Positions 57,426-64,000 of a stretch of DNA of 64,000 bases are shown one piece after another. Numbering within the stretch: position 1 is the first letter of the stretch; each line of letters opens with the position of its first letter. A program made the translations under genes and the position numbers. The stretch lies in contig JANLYO010000195.1 of the NCBI GenBank assembly GCA_031365665.1, positions 1-64,000 on the forward strand. Direction: 5' to 3'. The stretch is from JANYCG01 sp031365665 (lineage in GTDB: Bacteria > Pseudomonadota > Gammaproteobacteria > Burkholderiales > Burkholderiaceae_C). The notes beneath the pieces are model-generated. The model did not search any database and had not been told where the DNA came from. It was given only the letters and a program-made list of their open reading frames with translations.

Positions 57426-59429
57426 TCAATCCACCCACACCACCAAATGCCGAATCGTAAAAGGCCCCAGCAATTCTGACACCTTGGCCTGCACGCGGCC
57501 ACGGTCTGCCGCCGCCAGGGTGCCACGGGTGGCCGACAGCGTGACAGTGGCCAAAGTGCCGTGTGTGCCGTCTGCCCCCACATGCACCGCGATGCCGATG
57601 CCGTCCACCGCCACGGGAGCCAGCAAGGCAGCGAACACGTTTTGCGCAGCCATCCAGCGCAGTTGCGGCTTGAAGACTTTGCCCACGCCCGTCAGCGGAA
57701 TCGCGTCGATGATCAACACCGCCACGGGGATTGCAGCGCGCTCAGGTGTACGCGCGCGCACCCACTCGTGCAACTCGGCTGGCGTGGCCACGGCACCCGG
57801 TTTGAGCTGCACGTAGGCCAGCGGCAGCTCGTCCACCCGCGCATCGGGCTGGCCAATCACCGCAGCCAGCGCCACCGCCGGATGTTGGTAGAAGATTTCT
57901 TCGATCGGCATCGGGTCGATGTTGTGGCCGCCCCGGATGATCAGGTCTTTGGCGCGCCCGGTGATCCACAAATACCCTTCCGCGTCGAGCCGCCCTAAAT
58001 CCCCAGAATTCACCCAACCGGGCTCAACGAACGCGTTTTTGTTGTGAGCGTCGTTCAAATAGCCGCTAAAAACACCAGGGCCTGCCATGGCCACCACGCC
58101 GATTTCATTCGCCGCGCAGTCCCCGGCGAGGTGGCCGTTGGCATCGATCCGCACCACACGCACGCGACTGTACGGCACGGCGTGGCCGACCGTGCCCAGG
58201 CGCAGCGGGCGGTCGCCGTAGCTGATGGTGTGTACGCTGGCCGTCTCGGTCATGCCGTAGACCTCGAGCACAGGCACCTTGAAATGGCTGTGGAACTTCT
58301 CGCCTACGGCCACCGGAATCGCCGAGCCGCCGCCGCTGAAGATCTTGATGCAGCTCACGTCCACGTCGTCCCACGGAATCGCCGCCGCTGCCGCCAGCAC
58401 AGTGGGCACGCCGCCAAACACCGGGCAGCGGAAGCGCGCGATCAGCTTCCAGACGTTTTTCACCGCCGCCGGGTTGCGCCAGCCTGACGCCGAGAGCACC
58501 ACCAGGCTGCCACCCGCCGCCAGCGTAGTCAGCGCCTGCGTGAGCGCGCCACCCACGTGGTACAGCGGCAGGCCGAACAACATCGCGCGGCCCGGGCCCG
58601 AGTTGCCTTCGGTGTTCAGCATCACGTTGCACACCCAGGCCTGGTAGACCTGGTTTTCATGTGTGTGGCGCACCAGTTTGGGGGTGCCGGTGGTGCCGCC
58701 GGTGTGGAAGTAGGCCGCCACGTCGTGCCGGCCAATTTGGCGGCCTGATGTGAGCGTGTCGCCAGGATGTTTGCTGATTTCTGCGTCGAAGGAAAGGATT
58801 TCCTGGGGGCCGGTGTCGTTGGCGACTGCCTCTGCATCGCCGCCCACCAGCAGGATCGCCGTCAAACTCGGCACCTGCGCGCGGACGCGCTGCACTTTGT
58901 CCCAATAATCAGTGCCGGCGTTGGGGCCGTGTACCACCACCACTTTAGTGCCCGCTGCGTTCAAAATTTCGGCCAGTTGGTGGGGTTCCAAAAGCGGGTT
59001 CACCGGGTTGGCGATGCCCGCCGCCTCGGCCCCAAACAGCGCGTAAAAGTTTTGCGGCATCAAAGGCAGCAGCAGGCTGACCACGTCGGTCGGCCCGACG
59101 CCCAGCGCCGTGAACAAATTGGCCGACTGCGTGACGCGCTTCAAAAACTCGGCATAAGTGAGCACTACGGCAGGCTCTGCCGGGTCGCAGGTTGGCAAAA
59201 ACTGGATCGCCGGGGCCTCGGGGTTGACCCGCGCGCCGATCTGGATCGCTTCATACGTGCTGGCCGCCGCCAGACGCTCGGCCAGCGGCACTGCCTCAAT
59301 GGCGGCCACGTCAGCAGCGCTGGCGAGCGAGGCCCGCTTGGCACCCATGGCGCGGTCGATCAGGATGGCGCGGGAAGATGAGGCAAGGGCGGCTGTAGAG
59401 GGGGCAGCGGTGCGGAACTGGTCAGGCAA
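57426..59429 (-). CDS. Acyl-CoA synthetase (AMP-dependent ligase)
   Basis: A 667-residue adenylate-forming enzyme. The P-loop HTGGTTGTPKLVRHTHEN, YGMTETASVHT, and WVNSGDLGRLDAEGYLWITGRAKDLIIRGG are visible, with the C-terminal Lys region PLTGVGKVFKPQLRW. It activates a fatty or aromatic acid to its CoA ester. The start is TTG 59429 with AGGAGA before it; no good ATG lies inside the N-terminal region. It is longer than usual at both ends. Adjacent genes do not define the substrate. Confidence 0.86.
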   Translation of the reverse strand: MPDQFRTAAPSTAALASSSRAILIDRAMGAKRASLASAADVAAIEAVPLAERLAAASTYEAIQIGARVNPEAPAIQFLPTCDPAEPAVVLTYAEFLKRVTQSANLFTALGVGPTDVVSLLLPLMPQNFYALFGAEAAGIANPVNPLLEPHQLAEILNAAGTKVVVVHGPNAGTDYWDKVQRVRAQVPSLTAILLVGGDAEAVANDTGPQEILSFDAEISKHPGDTLTSGRQIGRHDVAAYFHTGGTTGTPKLVRHTHENQVYQAWVCNVMLNTEGNSGPGRAMLFGLPLYHVGGALTQALTTLAAGGSLVVLSASGWRNPAAVKNVWKLIARFRCPVFGGVPTVLAAAAAIPWDDVDVSCIKIFSGGGSAIPVAVGEKFHSHFKVPVLEVYGMTETASVHTISYGDRPLRLGTVGHAVPYSRVRVVRIDANGHLAGDCAANEIGVVAMAGPGVFSGYLNDAHNKNAFVEPGWVNSGDLGRLDAEGYLWITGRAKDLIIRGGHNIDPMPIEEIFYQHPAVALAAVIGQPDARVDELPLAYVQLKPGAVATPAELHEWVRARTPERAAIPVAVLIIDAIPLTGVGKVFKPQLRWMAAQNVFAALLAPVAVDGIGIAVHVGADGTHGTLATVTLSATRGTLAAADRGRVQAKVSELLGPFTIRHLVVWVD

Positions 59430-59550
59430 AACAGTCTCCTTTGGGCAGGATGGGCAGGGTGGGCGAGGTGTTGGGCAGGGCTTTGAACAAAACCATCAGC
59501 GGCAGGATTCGCGCCGCCGACCCCGTCCATCTTACCGGGCTGAAGCCGCG

Positions 59551-59958
59551 TCAGGGCGCGATTTTTGCGCCGTTTTCCACCAGCAGCGCGCGCAACACCG
59601 AACGGTGGCACTGCGACGCGTCGGCGCAATAACAGCCGACCGAGAAGTTCGCCGTTTGAGACAGCTTTGCCAGCAGCCTGAGGGCGTGGCTGGCCTCTGG
59701 CGCGGCCATCTCGGTGCGGTATTTCTTGATGAACTTCGGCCACTCGCGCAGCCGCTGCACGTCGTCCAGGCCCTGCACGCCCTGCGCGAACTTCATCAGA
59801 CCCATGCTCGGCGCGAGTGTGGGAAACCACACGTCGTACCAGTTCTGAGCCGCAAACTGCGCCTTGGCCACCCCCCGAGGCGGCCTGCGCACGGTGCCCA
59901 GGCGCGGGCCTTCATCTGGCAGGCGGCTGGTGCCGAGACGGACGACGTGCAGGGCCAT
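59551..59958 (-). CDS. DUF488-family protein
   Basis: A 135-residue protein of the DUF488 family. It starts MALHVVRLGTSRLPDEGPRLG, then GLMKFAQGVQGL, and ends with GCYCADASQCHRSVLRALL, the Cys-containing tail typical of the family. Function is unknown; genes of this kind often have stress links. The ATG is chosen at the family start. A short AT-rich TATATAGCAAAATAACGCC block follows just upstream at 59973-59991. Confidence 0.82.
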   Translation of the reverse strand: MALHVVRLGTSRLPDEGPRLGTVRRPPRGVAKAQFAAQNWYDVWFPTLAPSMGLMKFAQGVQGLDDVQRLREWPKFIKKYRTEMAAPEASHALRLLAKLSQTANFSVGCYCADASQCHRSVLRALLVENGAKIAP

Positions 59959-60252
59959 GGTGGACGCTCCTATTTATATAGCAAAATAACGCCATTCTAC
60001 GAGACCCAATGGCTGATTTGACACTGAACTGCTGTGGCGGCGCATGATTTTTGACAATTGTTGATACGTATATTAACTTTTAGTTTTTGCGCTTTCACGG
60101 TCCGGCTCAACGGGTTGGCGTGCGCGGCAAACGTCCCCCTTTTTGGGGATGCGTATTTTCCTGGAATGCCTAAAGTCACCACCGTGGCGAGGGTTAAGCC
60201 ACGGCCCGGCATTACGCGCGCACCTCCAATTGACCCACCTTGAGGAGCCTCT
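59959..60252. other. Intergenic region before the lipoprotein gene
   Basis: A 294-bp spacer. It begins with a truncated TATATAGCAA repeat fragment at 59973 and contains TTGTTGATACGTATATTAAC (60057-60076), a palindrome-like AT-rich box that may be a promoter for the lipoprotein gene. A small hairpin CCCCCTTTTTGGGG lies at 60134-60147. No gene or RNA motif is recognised. AGGAGCC before the ATG is the ribosome-binding site. Confidence 0.5.
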
Positions 60253-61578
60253 ATGAAAACCGCATTTTTGAACTTGGCTTTATTGTTCGTGGCGCTGGCG
60301 AATACGGGTTGCGCGTATCTGACCACCTACACCAACGCCATTGACACTGAAAACAAGTCTTACGCCTTGGATATCAAGCAGCGGGTGGTGATTTCAAAGA
60401 ACAGGCCGAATGAGACCAGCACTGTCACGGAGGCAGGCAAGGTCACTGAAACAAAGGAAGCTGGGTCTAATAAGTCAATCATCGTCACGGAGGGTGGCAA
60501 GACCACCACGACGACGAAGACCGGCCAACGCGTCGTCTGCGCCGAACCCAGCCCTGATGCGCTGGCCGTTATCGGCGCATCTGCCAGCGCCAGCGCCACC
60601 ACCGGTGCCACGGGCGACGTAGCCAATGTGACCGCTGCGCTTGCGGAAAGCGGGGCCTACGTCGGTTTGCGCACCCAGTCGATCCAGCTCCTGCGCGACG
60701 CGATGTACCGCCTGTGTGAGGGCTACGCGTCTGGCGCCATCGATTCAGATGAGTATTCCGGCATGCAGCGGCGCTTTCAGAGCACCATGATGGGGCTCTT
60801 GGCGATTGAGCAGCTCACGCGGCCAGTTGTGGCCGCACAGGTGGTGTTGGCGGCTTCGGCGGGGTCAAGCGCCGGGGCGTCAGCGGGGGATGCTGCGGTG
60901 GACAAAGCGCAAGGCCGGGTGGATACAACAACGACGGCCTTGACGACCGCGCAAGCCGCGCTGGATACCGCAACTTCAGCGGAAACCACTGCCGTCAGGA
61001 ACGCGAAGGAAAACCGCGACAAACGCACCGCTGCGGCGGGAAAAACGCCGCCCGATACCCAAACGGTCACTGATCTGGACGCTGCGCACACGGCCCTAGC
61101 CCAGGCCGAAACCGATGCCCGCAATGCCAAAAAAGACGCAGATCGAAAAGTGAAAGCTGCCGAACTGGCCAAGCGTGATGCCGAAACGGCCTTGCGGGAG
61201 GCGAAATCCAAAGTGACGTCGACAGCTTCCGGCGTCGGCCAGATTGGCGACATGCGGGAAGCGTCTGCTCAGATTACCAAGTCACTCACCAAAGGTGTGA
61301 CAGAAATCGTGGCCGAAATTAACTTAAGCTACACGCGCGACACCTGCATGCAGCTCTTGGTCAGTATGGCCAATAAGGGCGTAGCCGAAGAAATGGACAA
61401 ACGGTTGTTGTTAAAAGAAGCAGCGAAAGACAATCTTGCCAAGGCGTTCGATGCTGCCCTCAATAGCTGCAAAGACGCTTTGGGCAAAGAGAAAACCAGC
61501 ACACTGACGAAGAAGCAGTTTGAAGAGGCCATGAAGGCGCTAAATGACAAACTAACGGCTCTGGAAGCCAAAAAGTAA
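60253..61578 (+). CDS. Large coiled-coil lipoprotein of unknown function
   Basis: A 441-residue exported lipoprotein. The signal sequence ends ALANTGC, giving a lipid-modified Cys20. After it comes a Thr/Lys/Gly-rich stretch (TEAGKVTETKEAGSNKS) and a central Ala/Thr/Ser-rich segment. The middle part (about 215-330) is an Ala/Lys/Asp-rich coiled coil. No enzymatic motif is visible. It may be a periplasmic or outer-membrane anchored scaffolding protein. Composition is biased, so homology would be misleading. No clear operon partners. Confidence 0.75.
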   Translation: MKTAFLNLALLFVALANTGCAYLTTYTNAIDTENKSYALDIKQRVVISKNRPNETSTVTEAGKVTETKEAGSNKSIIVTEGGKTTTTTKTGQRVVCAEPSPDALAVIGASASASATTGATGDVANVTAALAESGAYVGLRTQSIQLLRDAMYRLCEGYASGAIDSDEYSGMQRRFQSTMMGLLAIEQLTRPVVAAQVVLAASAGSSAGASAGDAAVDKAQGRVDTTTTALTTAQAALDTATSAETTAVRNAKENRDKRTAAAGKTPPDTQTVTDLDAAHTALAQAETDARNAKKDADRKVKAAELAKRDAETALREAKSKVTSTASGVGQIGDMREASAQITKSLTKGVTEIVAEINLSYTRDTCMQLLVSMANKGVAEEMDKRLLLKEAAKDNLAKAFDAALNSCKDALGKEKTSTLTKKQFEEAMKALNDKLTALEAKK

Positions 61579-61671
61579 GGTGCTGCCGCCTCGAAAATCT
61601 CTGGTTGGCGCGCAAAGCTCGCAAAACAATGCTTGTCACGCAATTTAACTTGACATTGACCGCCACAAACT

Positions 61672-61713
61672 AAAAAGCCAATCGGCGCAAGCCCTGTTGC
61701 GCATCGATGGGCT
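61672..61713 (-). terminator. Intrinsic terminator after the PEP-CTERM gene
   Basis: AGCCAATCGGCGCAA and TTGCGCATCGATGGGCT form an imperfect stem of about 15 bp around a GCCCTG loop (61676-61713). On the minus strand the stem is followed by TTTTTAGTTT, giving a U-tract. It would end the transcript of the PEP-CTERM gene just upstream. Confidence 0.75.
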
Positions 61714-61730
61714 GGGTGGGCAGTGGAGGT

Positions 61731-62363
61731 TCAGCGCTGCTGTTCGCGGCGGCGCCGGGCGACCCAGATCAGCGCCAGGCCGGAGCCCAGAAGCGCCAGG
61801 CTGCCGGGTTCAGGAACATTGTTGTCGGTGGGCACCGTGGCGAAGGCCATTTTGTCCCCAATGTCATCGGTCTGGAAAAAATAAGGATTGGTCGGGCCGT
61901 CGCAAACCGCAGAGGTCGAGCGTGAACTTTCCAGGTGATTGCTACGCGCACAGGTGCTCCAGGCACCCGAGCTGTCACCCACAAAAAACAGGCCATCACC
62001 GAACAGCAAAGTAATAGACCAGTTCGCGTCAACACCACCACCATGAAAGCCTGTGATGCTGCTGAGATTCGAATAGAAGTAGTCGCTGGGGCCGGCAAAG
62101 CTCACGGTATAGGGGTCCACCAGGTTGGAGCCGCCATAGCTGAAAGAGTGCAACAAATCGATGCCGTTGCCACTTTCACGGGTGTTCAGGGTGCCCGTTA
62201 CCTGATAGGTTTCTGTGTTGGCTGCCGCAGCACAGTCGGTGCAATTGGCCGTGAAGTTGTAGCTGTGTGGAATGACGATGGGGCTAGCCTGTGCCGATGG
62301 TTGAAGACCGAGGGCCAAAACGCCGCTCGCCAAAAGCTGAGCCGCAAATGTAACGATCTTCAT
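61731..62363 (-). CDS. PEP-CTERM sorting-domain protein
   Basis: A 210-residue exported protein. The signal peptide ends SAQAS; the C-terminal tail is VPEPGSLALLGSGLALIWVARRRREQ, i.e. the PEP motif, a membrane segment and a basic stretch, the exosortase sorting signal. The rest (TYQVTGTLNTRESGNGIDLLHS, split) has an Ig-like secreted-protein feel. ATG 62363 is chosen because the signal peptide begins there. The exosortase gene is not in the window. The role may be exopolysaccharide-linked surface display. Confidence 0.88.
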   Translation of the reverse strand: MKIVTFAAQLLASGVLALGLQPSAQASPIVIPHSYNFTANCTDCAAAANTETYQVTGTLNTRESGNGIDLLHSFSYGGSNLVDPYTVSFAGPSDYFYSNLSSITGFHGGGVDANWSITLLFGDGLFFVGDSSGAWSTCARSNHLESSRSTSAVCDGPTNPYFFQTDDIGDKMAFATVPTDNNVPEPGSLALLGSGLALIWVARRRREQQR

Positions 62364-62505
62364 GAGATATTTCCCCAAATATTTAACGAACACCTCTACC
62401 AAGCAATATGCAGGCCATCAAAAGAAAACATTTAAAATCAAATGCTTACAAACTTTTTAACGTAACGAATTGTATGGGTGTTAAATTTTTCGACACGGAT
62501 CCCCG

Positions 62506-64000
62506 TTACAAATTCGGTGCCAGCAAGCGCTGCAAATCCTTTTCCGTGACCCCGCGCCGCGCCGCCAGATCTTTGAGCTGGTCGTCGCCAATCTTGCCGA
62601 CGTTGAAATAAACGCTGTCCGGGTGCCCAAGGTAGAAGCCGCTGACGCTGGCGGCAGGCGTCATGGCGAGGCTCTCGGTGAGCGACATGCCGATCTCTTC
62701 ACATTGCAGCAGCGCAAACAGGTCTTTTTTCACGCTGTGGTCGGGGCAGGCGGGGTAGCCGGGCGCGGGGCGGATGCCTTGGTATTTTTCGGCGATCATG
62801 TCCACGTTCGTGAGCGCCTCCTGCGGCGCGTAGCCCCATAAATCGGTGCGCACGCGGTGATGCAAGCACTCGGCGAAGGCTTCGGCCAGCCGGTCGGCCA
62901 GGGCTTTGAGCATGATGGAGGAATAGTCGTCCAGGTCGTCCTGAAAGTATTTTTCTTTCTTTTCGGCACCGATGCCGGCGGTGACGGCGAATACACCCAC
63001 GTAATCTTGCCCGGCCCGCGTTTCTACGCTATTTTGGCTGCTGGGCCTCGCATTGATTGCGTTATCAGATCCTGAATTAGCAGCATCTTCAGGCACCAGT
63101 GCAGGGGCCACAAAATCGGCCAAACAACGGCTCGGTCGCATGATGCCGTCAATCACCTGCTTTTCGGTTTGCTGGCGCAGGCCATGCCAGGTCAGCGCGA
63201 CCTCGGTGCGCGACTCGTCGGTGTAGAGCGCGATGTCGTCGTCATTCACGCTGTTGGCGGGGTACAGACCGATCACGCCGTTGGCGGTGAGCCAGCGGCC
63301 CTCGATCAGGCGCTTCAACATGCGCTGGCCGTCGGCGTAGACGCGCACGGCTTCGGTGCCCACCACCTCGTCTTTCAAGATGGCCGGGAAGGGTCCGGCC
63401 AGATCCCAGGTCTGGAAGAAGGGGCCCCAGTCGATGTATTTGGCCAATTCGGCCAGGTCAAAGTTTTTGAACACGCGCCTGCCCAGAAACTTCGGTTTGA
63501 CGGGGCGGTGTTGCGACCAATCGACGGGCGTTTTGTTGGCGCGCGCTTTGGCCAGTGGCCACATCGGCGTGACCTTCTTGTTGGCATGTTGCAGACGCAC
63601 CTTCTCATAGTCGGCATTGAGCTCCGCTACGTATTGGGTGGCCCGATCCGACAACAATGACTGCGCCACTCCGACGCTGCGTGAGGCGTCCGGCACATAC
63701 ACCACCGGCCCTTCGTAATGCGGCGAAATCTTGACGGCGGTGTGCACCCGCGAGGTGGTGGCGCCACCGATCAGCAGGGGGATTTTGCGAATTCGGAAGT
63801 GGTCGTCCTTCTGCATTTCCGCCGCAACGTATTGCATCTCCTCCAGGCTGGGGGTAATCAGGCCGCTGAGACCCACAATGTCGGCACCTTCCACCTTGGC
63901 GCGGGCCAGAATCTCGTGGCAGGGAACCATCACGCCCATGTTGATGACTTCGAAGTTGTTGCATTGCAAAACCACCGTGACGATGTTCTTGCCGATGTCG
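62506..64000 (-). CDS. metH: Cobalamin-dependent methionine synthase MetH, C-terminal half, cut by window edge
   Basis: About 498 codons of the C-terminal half. The B12-binding domain continues from the edge with NMGVMVPCHEILARAKVEGADIVGLSGLITP, and the activation domain follows with LPLLIGGATTS-like PLLIGGATTSRVHTAVKI, PAPGYPACPDH and YFNVGKIGDDQL. The enzyme methylates homocysteine using methylcobalamin and methyltetrahydrofolate. In the activation domain, between VAPALV and DYVGVFAVTAG, an unusual ~30-residue insertion (PEDAANSGSDNAINARPSS and onward) is coded by a repeat-like block. The final residues RLLAPNL are the C-terminus. Confidence 0.92.
   Translation of the reverse strand, partial: DIGKNIVTVVLQCNNFEVINMGVMVPCHEILARAKVEGADIVGLSGLITPSLEEMQYVAAEMQKDDHFRIRKIPLLIGGATTSRVHTAVKISPHYEGPVVYVPDASRSVGVAQSLLSDRATQYVAELNADYEKVRLQHANKKVTPMWPLAKARANKTPVDWSQHRPVKPKFLGRRVFKNFDLAELAKYIDWGPFFQTWDLAGPFPAILKDEVVGTEAVRVYADGQRMLKRLIEGRWLTANGVIGLYPANSVNDDDIALYTDESRTEVALTWHGLRQQTEKQVIDGIMRPSRCLADFVAPALVPEDAANSGSDNAINARPSSQNSVETRAGQDYVGVFAVTAGIGAEKKEKYFQDDLDDYSSIMLKALADRLAEAFAECLHHRVRTDLWGYAPQEALTNVDMIAEKYQGIRPAPGYPACPDHSVKKDLFALLQCEEIGMSLTESLAMTPAASVSGFYLGHPDSVYFNVGKIGDDQLKDLAARRGVTEKDLQRLLAPNL
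63028..63090. repeat. Repeat-like insertion in the metH activation domain
   Basis: On the coding strand the block reads CTGCTAATTCAGGATCTGAT, AACGCAATCAATGCGAGGCC, CAGCAGCCAAAATAGC. The part AATGCGAGGCCCAGCAGCC resembles AATGCGTGGCCTAGAGCC of the intergenic repeat at 38614. It falls in a stretch that interrupts the normal MetH alignment by about 30 residues without breaking the frame. Confidence 0.5.

Noticed and set aside
59430..59550. Short G-rich tandem motif (GGGCAGG-type) before the DUF488 gene
   Set aside because: The units are irregular and few, so it is probably ordinary GC-rich spacer sequence, not a functional repeat.
1..64000. CRISPR array, prophage or rRNA/tRNA genes
   Set aside because: No regularly spaced repeats, phage structural genes, or tRNA-like cloverleaf sequences were recognised by eye. 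A tRNAscan or similar run would be needed to exclude a tRNA fully.

Overview
The window is high-GC proteobacterial DNA. It looks like a chromosome of a Comamonadaceae-type betaproteobacterium (Rhodoferax/Polaromonas-like). The reasons are the gene content (Bug/TctC binding proteins, TorF-type porins, hpa-type aromatic catabolism, LplT), the GTG/TTG starts, the tight ATGA/GTGA operon overlaps, and interspersed repeats of the CCCCCGAGGGGG-hairpin and AT-rich TAGCAAACTAT types. No rRNA, tRNA, CRISPR array or prophage was recognised.

Layout. 1-4.3 kb: a meta-cleavage operon resembling homoprotocatechuate (hpa) degradation (FAH-family end, HpaE-like dehydrogenase, LigA- and LigB-like dioxygenase parts, HpaF-like isomerase, HpaI-like aldolase). 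4.4-7.4 kb: epimerase, class II aldolase and a ketopantoate-reductase-like gene. 7.4-25.7 kb: an accessory region with VapBC-type, Fic, BrnTA, Phd/PIN and RHH/ParE modules, a P450, duplicated reductase genes (the second broken by a repeat), an IS1595-family element, a deleted GST pseudogene, and a four-gene lower-GC operon on the minus strand (14.7-20.9 kb) encoding a cytosine-5 DNA methyltransferase, a MutL/MORC-like GHKL ATPase, a Z1 helicase-like NTPase and a PD-(D/E)XK nuclease. This last operon is a predicted phage-defence/restriction system and the strongest candidate for unusual biology here.

25.8-34.3 kb: an MBL-fold hydrolase, then a tightly packed catabolic operon (carotenoid-oxygenase-family enzyme, acyl-CoA ligase, alpha/beta hydrolase, Bug protein, nitronate-monooxygenase-family enzyme, thiolase-like protein). 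34.5-40.4 kb: housekeeping genes (alr, lplT, EamA, glutathione peroxidase, WYL regulator, EVE and VOC proteins). 40.6-48.4 kb: a molybdenum hydroxylase pair with its TetR regulator and a clear operator, then glcF, glcE, an SMP-30 protein and an aldose epimerase. 48.6-53.3 kb: a membrane-anchored methyltransferase and a nitrogen-regulated torF-glnK-amtB cluster with a sigma-54 promoter and NtrC-like sites, plus a second TorF-like porin. 53.5-64 kb: comM, an MFS transporter, cupin, acyl-CoA synthetase, DUF488 protein, a lipoprotein, a PEP-CTERM protein and the C-terminal half of metH at the right edge.

Two repeat families stand out. GC-rich hairpin elements sit at three gene junctions that carry or appear to have carried an ATGA overlap, and another copy demonstrably inserted into a reductase gene. 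AT-rich TAGCAAACTAT elements lie directly after gene ends and also seem to occur in frame inside three coding sequences (glcE, an MFS transporter and metH).
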